Source: Serpens sp035497915 (lineage in GTDB: Bacteria > Pseudomonadota > Gammaproteobacteria > Pseudomonadales > Pseudomonadaceae). Taken from it: a stretch of DNA of 64,000 bases. The first letter of the stretch is position 1. Each line of letters opens with the position of its first letter. The position numbers were made by a program, and so were the translations under genes. A model generated the notes under the pieces. It was not told where the DNA came from. It worked only from the letters and a program-made list of their open reading frames with translations, and ran no database searches. Location: positions 139,958 to 203,957 of the forward strand of contig NZ_DATJCS010000036.1 of assembly GCF_035497915.1 (NCBI RefSeq), in the 5' to 3' direction. Positions 7,688-17,789 of the stretch are shown in pieces.

Positions 7688-9784
7688 TCAGCCCAGCGTC
7701 CCGACGATATTGATCGCCACCTTCTCCGGTATCTCGTTCTGCGACAGCACGTGCAGCCCCGGGCTGAACACCCGGGCGTAGCGGGCCAGCAGCGGGCGCA
7801 GTTGCGGCATGACCACCAGGATCGGCGGGTGGCCATCCTTGCGCAGGCGTTCCTTGACCACCGGCATGCTGGTCTGCAGCTGGTTGAGCAACGCCGGGTC
7901 GACCGGGATGTTGTCCAGGCTCACCGTGCCCTGCTGCTGGGCAATGCCCAGCGCGCCCATCAGGGTGTTTTCCAGGGCGTTCTCCAGCACGAATACGCCC
8001 AGCTCGCTGCGCTCGCCGGCGATGCCGTTGATCAGCGTGCGACGCAGGGCGAAGCGCACGTCCGAGGCCAGCAGGATCGGGTCTTTGGTGCTTTCGCTGC
8101 CTTCCAGCAGGGTGGTGGCGATGGTCACCATGTCGCGCAGCGGCACTTCCTCCTGCAGCAACTGGCGGTACACGCGGTGCTGCTGGGTGTAGCTGAGCGC
8201 GGTCTTCAGGCTGTCGGCCAGCTTGGGGGCGAGCACGGCCAGGCGCTGCATCAGGTGGTCGACATCGTCGTGCTTGAAGATTTCCGCCAGGTTCTCGCGG
8301 ATGATCTTGTTCAGGTGGGTGGCCACCACGCTGGAGCAGTCGATCACCTGGTAGCCGAGGTTGAGCGCCTTGCTCTTCAGCGCCGGCTCGATCCACACCA
8401 CCTGCATGCGGTAGGCCGGATCGGTGCCGAGGATGCCGTCGATCTCGCCGTACAGCTTGGCCGAGGGAATGGCCATCAGGCGGTCCGGATACAGCTCAGC
8501 GCCGTCGATGCGCTCGCCGTTGATGTAGATGGCGTACTGCGAGGCCTTCAGGCGCAGGCTGTCGCGGATGTGTACTTCCGGCAGCAGGAAGCCGAGCTGT
8601 TCGGACAGCGTCTGGCGCACGCCGCGAATGCGCAGCGGCAGGGGCGAGCCACCGGCGTCGTTGACCAGGCCGACCAGCTTGTAGCCCAGCGATACCGACA
8701 GCCGCTCGACCAGCGGGATGTCTTCCCAGGCCAGCGGCTGCGGCTTGTCCTGGCGCAGGTCACGGCTCAGCGCGGTGATCTTCTCCAGGCTTTCGGCCTC
8801 GTCCACCGGGGCGAAGCGGGCGACCCGCCAGCCGACGAAGGCGATCAGCGCGGCAAAGCTGAGGAACGCCAGGTGCGGCATGCCCGGCACCAGCGCGATC
8901 ACGGCGATCACGCCGGCCACGGTGTAGAGCGTCGACGGCTGGGCGAGCATCTGCTTGCGCACCAGGCCGGTGATTTCCGACGACTCGTTGGTGCGGGTGA
9001 TGATGATCGCCGCGGCGGTGGACAGCAGCAGCGCCGGAATCTGCGCGGCCAGGCCGTCACCGATACTCAGCAGCGCGAACAGGCGCCAGGATTCGGCGGC
9101 GGACAGGTCGTGGACCAGCATGCCGATGGCGAAGCCGCCGATCAGGTTGATCAGCAGGATCAGGATGCCGGCGATGGCGTCGCCGCGCACGAACTTGGCG
9201 GCGCCATCCATGGCCCCGTAGAAGTCGGATTCCTTGGCCACGTCGGCGCGGCGCTTGCGCGCGTCGTCGGCGTTGATCAGGCCGGCGTTGAGATCGGCGT
9301 CGATGGCCATCTGCTTGCCGGGCAGCGCGTCCAGGGTGAAGCGCGCGGTCACTTCGGCGATGCGCTCGCCACCCTTGGTGATCACCAGGAAGTTCACGAT
9401 GGTGAGGATGACGAAGACGATGATGCCGACGATGAAGTTGCCGCCGATCACCACCTCGCCGAACGCCTCGATCACCTTGCCCGCCGCGTCGGTGCCGGTG
9501 TGGCCTTCGAGCAGCACGATCCGCGTGGAGGCGACGTTGAGCGTCAGGCGCAGCAGCGTGGTGACCAGGATCACCGTCGGCAGCAGCGAGAAGTCCAGCG
9601 GCGTGCGGGTCGAGACGCAGACCAGCAGCACGAGGATCGACATGCCGATGTTGAAGGTGAACAGAATGTCCAGCACCAGCGGCGGCAGGGGCAGGATGAT
9701 CATCGCCAGGATGGACAGCACCACCACGGGGATGCCGATCTTGCCGTTGCGCAAGGTGGCGGAGAATTGCTGCATTGGGCTCAT
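7688..9784 (-). CDS. flhA: flagellar export gate protein FlhA
   Basis: A 698-aa protein of normal family length. Eight hydrophobic segments occupy about residues 1-320. The FHIPEP-family signature is visible around RLTLNVASTR (~80), and a charged loop with ADDARKRRADV lies between the fourth and fifth membrane segments. The C-terminal ~360 residues form the cytoplasmic docking domain for export chaperones. It overlaps flhB by 4 nt and is followed after 38 nt by the GT41 gene. It belongs to the lateral-type fliMNPQR-flhBA run. Confidence 0.95.
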   Translation of the reverse strand: MSPMQQFSATLRNGKIGIPVVVLSILAMIILPLPPLVLDILFTFNIGMSILVLLVCVSTRTPLDFSLLPTVILVTTLLRLTLNVASTRIVLLEGHTGTDAAGKVIEAFGEVVIGGNFIVGIIVFVILTIVNFLVITKGGERIAEVTARFTLDALPGKQMAIDADLNAGLINADDARKRRADVAKESDFYGAMDGAAKFVRGDAIAGILILLINLIGGFAIGMLVHDLSAAESWRLFALLSIGDGLAAQIPALLLSTAAAIIITRTNESSEITGLVRKQMLAQPSTLYTVAGVIAVIALVPGMPHLAFLSFAALIAFVGWRVARFAPVDEAESLEKITALSRDLRQDKPQPLAWEDIPLVERLSVSLGYKLVGLVNDAGGSPLPLRIRGVRQTLSEQLGFLLPEVHIRDSLRLKASQYAIYINGERIDGAELYPDRLMAIPSAKLYGEIDGILGTDPAYRMQVVWIEPALKSKALNLGYQVIDCSSVVATHLNKIIRENLAEIFKHDDVDHLMQRLAVLAPKLADSLKTALSYTQQHRVYRQLLQEEVPLRDMVTIATTLLEGSESTKDPILLASDVRFALRRTLINGIAGERSELGVFVLENALENTLMGALGIAQQQGTVSLDNIPVDPALLNQLQTSMPVVKERLRKDGHPPILVVMPQLRPLLARYARVFSPGLHVLSQNEIPEKVAINIVGTLG

Positions 9785-10923
9785 GTTGACGCTCGGTTGG
9801 CAAGTGAAGAGGGAATGGGCAGTTCCTTGGGCAGCACGGGCTCGACGCGGCGGTTGCCGCGCCGGTAGGCCTTGAGCTGCAGGACGTAGGTCAGTACGTG
9901 GGCCACCGCCTGATAAAGGGCGCTCGGAATCTGCTGGTTGACCTGGGTGGTGAAGTACACGGCGCGGGCCAGGGGCGGCATGGGCACCACCTCGATGGCG
10001 AGGTCCATGGCCTTCTCGCGAATGAACTGCGCGGTTTCGTCATGCCCCTTGGCAATCACGTAGGGGGCCTGGGCCTTCTTGAGGTCGTACTTGAGGGCGA
10101 CGGCGAAGTGCAGCGGGTTGGTGATCACCACGTCCGCGTCCTTGAGCACCTTGCTGATCTGGCGCTGGGCCAGCTGGCGCTGCAGGCGCTTGATCCTGGC
10201 CTTCACCTCCGGCTTGCCCTCGCGGTTCTTGTATTCCTCCTTCACCTCCTGCTTGGTCATGCGCATCTTCTTCATGAACAGGAAGCGCTGCAGCGGCACG
10301 TCGATCACGGCGAACACCACGAACACCGCCATCATCATGATCAGCATGTCGAAGGTCAGGGAAAAGGCGCTGCCCAGGGCGGTGGCCAGGTCGGATTTCT
10401 GCAGGGCGATCAGGCGCGGCAGGGTGTAGACCATCTGGATCCAGCCCATGGCGATCAGGATCAGCACCTTGAGGAAGGATTTGAGGAAATCCGTGAGGTT
10501 CTGCATCGAGACGATGCGCTTGAGGCCGGTCAGCGGGTTGAGCTTCTCCAGCTTCGGATGGAAGTTCTTGCTGGCGAACATCCAGCCGCTGGGGATCAGG
10601 CCGAAGGGGATCACCACCAGCGGCGCGATCAGCAGCGGCAGCAGGATGAGGATGAAGGTCAGGATGCCGTTGAGCAGTACCTGGGTGACGTCATTGGGGG
10701 TCAGCTCGCTGCGCGCGAAGTTGATGTACGAGCCGGTAAAGATCTGGGCGAAGCCGTCGAGCATGTAGTCGAAGAAGATCCGCAGCAGCAGCAGGGTGGC
10801 CAGCAGCGAGACCATGGTCGCCAGGTCGCGCGAGCGGGTGATCTGCCCTTCCTCCTTGGCCTTCTGCAGCTTCTGGGGTGTCGCCTGTTCTGTCTTCTCC
10901 TGACTGGACTGGTTCTCAGCCAT
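9781..10923 (-). CDS. flhB: flagellar export switch protein FlhB
   Basis: A 380-aa protein with four membrane segments (~35-215) and a cytoplasmic substrate-specificity domain. FlhB proteins cleave themselves at a conserved NPTH; here the motif reads NPLH (N269-P270-L271-H272, DNA 10108-10119), so the usual Thr is Leu. The scissile Asn-Pro and the His are kept. The N-terminal QEKTEQATPQKLQKAKEEGQ box is standard. It overlaps fliR by 8 nt and flhA by 4 nt. Confidence 0.95.
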   Translation of the reverse strand: MAENQSSQEKTEQATPQKLQKAKEEGQITRSRDLATMVSLLATLLLLRIFFDYMLDGFAQIFTGSYINFARSELTPNDVTQVLLNGILTFILILLPLLIAPLVVIPFGLIPSGWMFASKNFHPKLEKLNPLTGLKRIVSMQNLTDFLKSFLKVLILIAMGWIQMVYTLPRLIALQKSDLATALGSAFSLTFDMLIMMMAVFVVFAVIDVPLQRFLFMKKMRMTKQEVKEEYKNREGKPEVKARIKRLQRQLAQRQISKVLKDADVVITNPLHFAVALKYDLKKAQAPYVIAKGHDETAQFIREKAMDLAIEVVPMPPLARAVYFTTQVNQQIPSALYQAVAHVLTYVLQLKAYRRGNRRVEPVLPKELPIPSSLANRAST

Positions 10924-11716
10924 CGAGGCCTCCCGGCAGCAGGATGGCCAGGTTGTCCAGCAGCTGGCGACTGAGGTTCAGGTAGTTTTCCGGCAGGTAG
11001 GGCACCAGCAGCTTCAGGCACAGCAGGCCGACCAGGATGGCCAGCGGGAAGCCCAGCGAGAACAGGTTCATGGCCGGCGAGATGCGGTTGAGCAGGCCGA
11101 AGCAGAACTGCACCAGAAACAGGCAGAACACCGCCGGCAGGGCGATCAGCAGCGCGGCGGCCAGCACCCAGGCCATGGCATGCACGAAGGCCTGGAAGCC
11201 GAAGTAGTGGATGCCGCTGCCCACCGGCCAGAGGGTGAAGCTCTTGTGCAGGATGCTGATCACCAGCAGATGGCCGTCCAGCGCCAGGAACACCAGTACC
11301 AGCAGGATGAAGAACACCTGATAGAGGATCGAGGTGGAGGAAATGCCGTTCACCGGGTCGTTGTAGCGCGCCATGCCCATGCCCATCTGCGTGGAGATGA
11401 GTTCGCCGGTGATGCTGAACACCGCGAAGGCCAGCTGCAGCATCAGGCCCAGCAGCACGCCGAAGAGGATCTGCTCGACGGTGGCCAGCGCGCCGGCCGG
11501 TGACAGCACGTCGATCTCCGGCGAGGGCGGCAGGGCGGGCAGCAGCGCCACGGTCAGTACCACCGCCAGCAGCAGGCGCGCGCGCACCGGGAGGGAGCGC
11601 TGGCCGAACACCGGGGCAATGCTCAACGCCGCCATGATGCGCACGAACGGCCACCAGAACAGTTGCAGGGCCAGCAGCCACTGGCTGGCATCGAACAGCG
11701 CCTGACCGGAATTCAT
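10916..11716 (-). CDS. fliR: flagellar export gate protein FliR
   Basis: A 266-aa integral membrane protein with about six hydrophobic segments, which with FliP and FliQ forms the export gate in the MS ring. The FliR-like stretch MGMGMARYNDPVNG is present near residue 115. It starts 4 nt after the fliQ stop and overlaps flhB by 8 nt, showing tight coupling. No fusion to flhB is seen. Confidence 0.95.
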   Translation of the reverse strand: MNSGQALFDASQWLLALQLFWWPFVRIMAALSIAPVFGQRSLPVRARLLLAVVLTVALLPALPPSPEIDVLSPAGALATVEQILFGVLLGLMLQLAFAVFSITGELISTQMGMGMARYNDPVNGISSTSILYQVFFILLVLVFLALDGHLLVISILHKSFTLWPVGSGIHYFGFQAFVHAMAWVLAAALLIALPAVFCLFLVQFCFGLLNRISPAMNLFSLGFPLAILVGLLCLKLLVPYLPENYLNLSRQLLDNLAILLPGGLDG

Positions 11717-11720
11717 TGCC

Positions 11721-11993
11721 TCAACCGACCAGGCCGCCCGCCTGGCGGAAGGTCTGGATGAACAGGTCCATCAGCGTGCCGAGGATCCAGTGGCCGGCCA
11801 CCACCAGCATGCCCAGGGTGATCAGCAGGCGCGGCAGGAAGCTGAGCATCTGTTCGTTGATCTGTGTGGCGGCCTGGAAGATCGCCACCAGCAGGCCGCC
11901 GAGCAGGCTCGGAATCACCAGCACGCAGACGATCAGCGCAGTGATCTGCACGGCGTGGCTGATCAGGTCGACGGCGATTTCCGGAGTGAGCAC
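11721..11993 (-). CDS. fliQ: flagellar export gate protein FliQ
   Basis: A 90-aa protein with two membrane helices separated by a short loop containing ATQINEQMLSFLPR, the most conserved part of the family. Its length is typical. It lies 12 nt after fliP and 4 nt before fliR. Confidence 0.95.
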   Translation of the reverse strand: MLTPEIAVDLISHAVQITALIVCVLVIPSLLGGLLVAIFQAATQINEQMLSFLPRLLITLGMLVVAGHWILGTLMDLFIQTFRQAGGLVG

Positions 11994-12005
11994 GACGGGC
12001 TACCT

Positions 12006-12770
12006 CTATAGGGGCTGCAGACTGGTGGCCAGGGTGCCGACCAGCAGCGTCCAGCCATCCACCAGCACGAAGACCATCAGCTTGAAGGGCAGCGAGATCA
12101 TCATCGGCGAGAGCATCATCATGCCCATGGCCATCAGCACACTGGCCACCACCAGGTCGATGACCAGGAATGGCACGAAGATCATGAAACCGAGCTGGAA
12201 GGCGGTCTTCAGCTCGCTGAGCACGAATGCCGGCAGCAGCAGGGTGAAGTCCAGGGTGGCGATGTCCGCGGGCTGCTCCTCGCCGGCCAGGTCGAGAATG
12301 GTGGCCAGCGCGGTCTCGTTGGTCTGCGCCAGCATGAAGCGGCTGATGCTCTGCTTGGCCTCGCCCAGGCCCTGCTCGAAGCTGATCTGGTCGTTCTGGA
12401 ACGGCTCGTAGGCCTCGGTATGGATTTCCTGCCAGACCGGGCGCATCACCAGCAGGGTCAGCGCCAGGGCGATGCCGACCAGCACGTTGTTCGGCGGGCT
12501 GGACTGCAGGCCCATGGCCTGGCGCAGGATGGCCAGCACGATGATGAAGCGCGTGAAGCAGGTCATCAGCATCAGCATCGCCGGCACCAGACCCAGCAGG
12601 GTCATCAGCACCAGGATCTGCAGCTTGACGCTGAGCGTCTGGCCGTTTTCCGTGTCGTTCAGGTTGAACAGCGCGATCTCGCCGCCGCCGGCTTCCTGGG
12701 CAAACGCCGGAAACGGCAGCAGCAGCGCGATGACCAGGACGCCGGCCACGGCCAGCAGGCGCGCCATCAT
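12006..12770 (-). CDS. fliP: flagellar export gate protein FliP
   Basis: A 254-aa protein with a cleavable-looking N-terminal signal (ends FPAFAQ, ~25), as is usual for FliP, then four hydrophobic segments. Family motifs are visible: CFTRFIIVLAILRQA around residue 70 and FLVIDLVVASVLMAMGMMM near 200. It overlaps fliN by 4 nt. No fliO lies before it, unlike the Pseudomonas polar operon. Confidence 0.95.
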   Translation of the reverse strand: MMARLLAVAGVLVIALLLPFPAFAQEAGGGEIALFNLNDTENGQTLSVKLQILVLMTLLGLVPAMLMLMTCFTRFIIVLAILRQAMGLQSSPPNNVLVGIALALTLLVMRPVWQEIHTEAYEPFQNDQISFEQGLGEAKQSISRFMLAQTNETALATILDLAGEEQPADIATLDFTLLLPAFVLSELKTAFQLGFMIFVPFLVIDLVVASVLMAMGMMMLSPMMISLPFKLMVFVLVDGWTLLVGTLATSLQPL

Positions 12771-13144
12771 GGCTTCAGACCGGAAAGACCGTTGCTGTTC
12801 AGTTCGACGATGCGCAACCCGTAGTTGCCGTTGAGCACCACCACCTCGGCCTTGGCGAAGGGCGCGCCGTTGACCTTCACGTCCAGCGGTTCGCCGGCCA
12901 GCTTGTCGAGGGCGATCACACTGCTCACGTCAACGGACATCAGGTCCTGCAGGGTGACTTCGCTCGAGCCGACTTCCAGGGTGACATGCACCGGAATCTT
13001 GCCGAAGAAGCTCAGGTCCTGTTGCGGCAGGCGCTGCGGCTCGGACGGTTCGGGAAGGGCGGCAAGCGGCTCGGGATCGTTGAGGCTCAGCTCGCCATCG
13101 CTGATCAGGGTGTCCAGGTCGCTGTTCGACAGATGTCCGGTCAT
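12767..13144 (-). CDS. fliN: flagellar motor switch protein FliN with CheY-binding-like N-terminus
   Basis: A 125-aa protein. The C-terminal SpoA-type domain (~48-118, with IPVHVTLEVG and the hydrophobic patch NGNYGLRIVEL) builds the C-ring base. The first 15 residues contain LSNSDLDTLIS (5-15), which resembles the LSQxEIDALL peptide by which FliM, or FliY in Firmicutes, binds phosphorylated CheY. The FliM encoded next door lacks that peptide. A Pro/Glu-rich linker joins the two parts. It overlaps fliM and fliP by 4 nt each. Confidence 0.95.
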   Translation of the reverse strand: MTGHLSNSDLDTLISDGELSLNDPEPLAALPEPSEPQRLPQQDLSFFGKIPVHVTLEVGSSEVTLQDLMSVDVSSVIALDKLAGEPLDVKVNGAPFAKAEVVVLNGNYGLRIVELNSNGLSGLKP

Positions 13145-13974
13145 GGGTTCTTCACACTTTCCAGAGAGGTTAGAAACAGGCTGCCGCTTTCCTCGAAGAT
13201 GCTGCCGCGGAACAGCGGGTGCTGATTGATGCAGACCTCGACCGGCTCGCGCAGGCGGGTCATGAGGATGTCGCCGGGGCGCAGGGCCAGCACATCGGCC
13301 AGGCTCATCTGCAGCGATGCCAGAACGCAGTCCAGGTGCAGCGGCAGCTGCTTGATCTGCGCCACCGGGTCGCAGGCCTGGCGAGGCGCGGGTCGATCGT
13401 TCACCTGGCTGGTCAGCTCATCGACCACGTCGGGATCGAGGAACAGGAACAGCGATCCCTGCAGGCCGCTCGGGGCCTGGTAGCGGAACTCCGCAACGTA
13501 CTCCCAGTGCACTTCCTCGTAGGCGTTCTCGTAGCGCTCCAGCGCGCCGATGGACTTGCCGCCCAGCAGCATGCGACCGAACAGGTCGGCCACTTCCTTG
13601 CCCAGGCGCTCGCCCAGGCGCTGCTCGGAGGTGTTCGGCGGCGGCAGTTCGCCGGTCAGCGCGGTACCGCCGTAATAACTTTCGAGAACTTCGGCCAGCA
13701 GGGCGCGATCGATGGAAAAGCCGATACGGCCCAGCGGGCTGCACAACCGCAGCGCGGGCTCGCGCGGACAATCTTCATGAACATTGACCTGGATCAGTTC
13801 CAGGGTGATGCGAAAGTTGCGCAGAAAATAGTCGGCAATGATGCGCGGATGTTTGCTGGAACTTTCCTTAATGAAAATCGGCACCTTGTGATAATGCCGG
13901 CCCAGCTTGTGCGTCTTCAGGCGGAGCAGTTTGTCCGCCGGCACATCATGGAGCACTTTCGGGTTGCCAGTCAT
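13141..13974 (-). CDS. fliM: flagellar motor switch protein FliM (no N-terminal CheY-binding peptide)
   Basis: About 277 aa from ATG 13974; the frame is open to 14106 but those residues look non-coding. AGGA lies 11 nt upstream of the chosen ATG. The FliM core is recognisable (ERYENAYEEVHWEYVAEF in the middle, a SpoA domain ending FRGSIF...). FliM normally begins with a CheY-binding EIDALL peptide; here the protein starts MTGNPKVLHDVPADKL with no such motif, and none occurs in the open frame upstream. First gene of the minus-strand operon. Confidence 0.9.
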   Translation of the reverse strand: MTGNPKVLHDVPADKLLRLKTHKLGRHYHKVPIFIKESSSKHPRIIADYFLRNFRITLELIQVNVHEDCPREPALRLCSPLGRIGFSIDRALLAEVLESYYGGTALTGELPPPNTSEQRLGERLGKEVADLFGRMLLGGKSIGALERYENAYEEVHWEYVAEFRYQAPSGLQGSLFLFLDPDVVDELTSQVNDRPAPRQACDPVAQIKQLPLHLDCVLASLQMSLADVLALRPGDILMTRLREPVEVCINQHPLFRGSIFEESGSLFLTSLESVKNP

Positions 13975-14204
13975 GGTGAGGTACATCCTGAATATAAGTA
14001 AGCGATCCGTGGTCGGGTCTTGCTGTCCATCGGATTCGGGTCCCGACGGCTGCCGCCGGCCCACTGGCTGCGCCGTCTCGTCAGGCGCGCCTACCCCATT
14101 CCGCAACCCTATCGGCAGGGGGGGCGAAACCTTAAATCAAAAAAGATCAAAAGCCCCGGTTTCATTGATTTTGATGGCGGCTGAGGGTATTAATCGTGTC
14201 CGGT

Positions 14205-14216
14205 ACTGTGCACAGT
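14205..14216. promoter_or_regulatory. 12-bp perfect palindrome near the expected fliM transcription start
   Basis: ACTGTGCACAGT reads the same on both strands. It lies 8 bp downstream, on the fliM side, of the sigma-54-like -12 element, so it would cover the predicted start of transcription. It may be an operator or chance; no binding protein is known to me. Confidence 0.3.
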
Positions 14217-14223
14217 GGCGACT

Positions 14224-14239
14224 GGCTGCTAGCGTGCCA
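14224..14239 (-). promoter_or_regulatory. candidate sigma-54 promoter for the fliM operon
   Basis: On the minus strand the sequence reads TGGCACGCTAGCAGCC. The -24 element TGGCACG is perfect and the invariant GG and GC are 10 bp apart, but the -12 element is CAGC rather than TTGC. It faces fliM about 250 bp upstream of its start and lies beside a gene for a sigma-54 activator. Confidence 0.5.
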
Positions 14240-14388
14240 CACTCGCTGCGCAAAATGCAGCCATGCCCTGCCAGATACTTGTGCACAAGCTGCCGCCGCG
14301 GCAATCCCGACTTGGCCGTTGGTCTAATGGCGCGGAAAGGATGGTAGTCGTTGTACGTTCCTGAAACGTGACTTGCCTGGATTGGTAT

Positions 14389-15768
<1,380 letters not shown>

Positions 15769-15784
15769 CCGGCGGGAGACGGGC

Positions 15785-16117
15785 ATGGATTCAATCACAC
15801 AGGTGCGCATGGACATGCTCACGCGCATGCAGCAGTTCACCAGCGTCGCCCAGGGCGGCGCGGTGCGCGAGGCGCTGCGTGCGGAAGAGGCACAGCCGGG
15901 CAGTTTCGGCGTGTCCTTCGAACAACTGATCCGCGCGGTGGACGCCGATCAGCACCGCGCCAGCGCCGCCCAGCGCGCCGTGGAAATGGGCGAGAGCGAC
16001 GACCTGGTGGGCGCCATGGTCGACAGCCAGAAGGCCAGCGTGTCCTTCTCGGCGTTGTTGCAGGTACGCAACAAGCTGTCCTCCGCCTTCGACGAGATCC
16101 TGAAGACGCCGCTGTAA
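15785..16117 (+). CDS. fliE: flagellar hook-basal body protein FliE
   Basis: A 110-aa protein joining the MS ring to the rod. The C-terminal half shows the FliE pattern (GESDDLVGAMVDSQKASVSF then LLQVRNKLSSAFDEI). GGAG lies 6 nt before the ATG. It begins 16 nt after the activator gene, so it is probably co-transcribed with it. Confidence 0.92.
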   Translation: MDSITQVRMDMLTRMQQFTSVAQGGAVREALRAEEAQPGSFGVSFEQLIRAVDADQHRASAAQRAVEMGESDDLVGAMVDSQKASVSFSALLQVRNKLSSAFDEILKTPL

Positions 16118-16136
16118 GCGTCACGAGAGCCGACCC

Positions 16137-17789
16137 GTGCTGCAAAACCTACTGAATACATTCCGCGAGCGGGGCCTGAAGCTCGACCCCCGCTGGTTCC
16201 TGGCCAGCCTGGCCGCCGTGGCCGCGATCCTGGCGCTGCTGGTGGTCTTCTACCTGTGGCGTGACAGCGAAACGCTGCGCCCGCTGTATGGCAGCGGCGA
16301 AACCTATCAGGCCTCCGAGGTCATGCAGGTGCTGGACGCCGAAGGCGTGCGCTACCGGGTGCACCCGGTCAACGGCCAGGTGCTGGTCGCCGAGTCGGAC
16401 CTGGCCCGCGCGCGCATGCTGATGGCCTCCAAGGGCGTCAAGGTCAGCCGCCCGGCCGGCTACGAGCTGTTCGACAAGGAAGAGCCGCTGGGCACCAGCC
16501 AGTTCGTGCAGAACGTGCGCTTCAAGCGCAGCCTGGAAGGCGAGCTGGCGCAGACCATCATGACCCTGCGCGGTGTGAACAGTGCGCGCGTGCATCTGGC
16601 CCAGGAGGAAAGCCATTCCTTCGTGGTCGGCAAGCGCGCCCCGGCCAAGGCCTCGGTGATGGTGCAGCTCGATCCGGGCTACAGCATGGAGCCCGACCAG
16701 GTCACCGCCATCGCCAACCTGGTGGCCGGCAGCCTGCCCAACCTCAAGCCCGAAGACGTGCACGTGGTCGATCAGTATGGCGTGCTGCTGACCCGCGCCC
16801 TGGCGGCCGGCGGCACCGGCCCGACCCAGCAGTGGAAGGCCAACGAGGAGTACCAGAAGAAGGTTGCCAGCAACATCGAGCAGGTGCTGGCCCCGGTGCT
16901 GGGCCTGGGCAACTACCGCGTGAGCGTGGCCGCCGACATCGACTTCAGCCAGCGCGAGGAAACCCAGCAGGTCTACGGCGAAACGCCGCGCCTGCGCAGC
17001 GAGGTGCTGCGTGACGAGCGAACCCTGGACCAGCTGGCCCTCGGCGTGCCCGGTTCGCTGACCAACCGGCCGATCGCCAATGCCCCGAATGCCGACGGCG
17101 ATGCGGAGAACCGCGCCGCCACCTCCACCCGGATGGAAAGCAACCGTCGCCACGACTACGACCAGACCATCACCCACATCAAGCACCCGGCCTTCCGCCT
17201 GCGTCAGCAGAGCGTGGCGGTGGTGATCAATGCCGACGTGGCGCCCGAGGGCGGCTGGCCCGAGGGCGTGCTGGCCCAACTGGAAACCATGGTGCGCACC
17301 GCCGCCGGCTTCAACGCCGAGCGCGGCGACCTGCTGGCCCTGAGCACCCTGCCCTTCGCGCCGATGACCCTGGTCGAGCCGGACCTGGCCTGGTGGCAGG
17401 ACGACAAGGTTCTGGAGTGGGGCAAGCTGGGTCTGGCCGGGCTGGTCAGCCTGCTGATCCTGCTGTTCGGCGTGCGTCCGGCGATCCGCGCCCTCAACCC
17501 GCGCAAGGACGAGGAGGCGGCGGCCGCCGCGGCCCTGGCCGCCAGTGCCCAGACGGCCATCGCCGGCGACGATTCGCACCTGCTGGCGCCGGTCGCCCCC
17601 GAACTGCCGACACCCGCCCTGCCGAAGATCTTCAGCGAACTCAACCCGCTGGCCGAGATCCGCCTGCCGGCGCCCGGTTCGGGCCTGGAGCATCAGATCG
17701 AACACCTGCAGATGCTTGCCCTCAATGAGCCCGAACGGGTCTCCGAGGTGCTCAAGCACTGGATCGGCCGCAACGAGAAGAAAGCATGA
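16137..17789 (+). CDS. fliF: flagellar MS-ring protein FliF
   Basis: A 550-aa protein starting at GTG 16137 (GAGAG upstream). Membrane helices lie at ~20-42 and ~425-445, flanking the periplasmic ring-building domains with the standard DLARARMLMASKGV and LEGELAQTI motifs. The short cytoplasmic tail (LPAPGSGLEHQIEHLQMLA...) binds FliG. It overlaps fliG by 4 nt. Confidence 0.95.
   Translation: MLQNLLNTFRERGLKLDPRWFLASLAAVAAILALLVVFYLWRDSETLRPLYGSGETYQASEVMQVLDAEGVRYRVHPVNGQVLVAESDLARARMLMASKGVKVSRPAGYELFDKEEPLGTSQFVQNVRFKRSLEGELAQTIMTLRGVNSARVHLAQEESHSFVVGKRAPAKASVMVQLDPGYSMEPDQVTAIANLVAGSLPNLKPEDVHVVDQYGVLLTRALAAGGTGPTQQWKANEEYQKKVASNIEQVLAPVLGLGNYRVSVAADIDFSQREETQQVYGETPRLRSEVLRDERTLDQLALGVPGSLTNRPIANAPNADGDAENRAATSTRMESNRRHDYDQTITHIKHPAFRLRQQSVAVVINADVAPEGGWPEGVLAQLETMVRTAAGFNAERGDLLALSTLPFAPMTLVEPDLAWWQDDKVLEWGKLGLAGLVSLLILLFGVRPAIRALNPRKDEEAAAAAALAASAQTAIAGDDSHLLAPVAPELPTPALPKIFSELNPLAEIRLPAPGSGLEHQIEHLQMLALNEPERVSEVLKHWIGRNEKKA

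Larger units (their letters stand above)
13975..14388. promoter_or_regulatory. divergent regulatory region between fliM and the sigma-54 activator
   Basis: A 414-bp region without a convincing gene. It is much more AT-rich around 14130-14200 than its flanks. It holds a sigma-54-like site facing fliM (14224-14239), a 12-bp palindrome (14205-14216), and an ATCAAAA / TTTTGAT inverted pair (14146-14152 and 14169-14175). It must carry the promoters of both flagellar runs. Confidence 0.7.

Noticed and set aside
7607..9868. Long plus-strand open frame opposite flhA (about 750 codons)
   Set aside because: Rich in Gln, His, Arg and Ala with no domain; typical antisense shadow of a high-GC gene. flhA on the other strand is certain.
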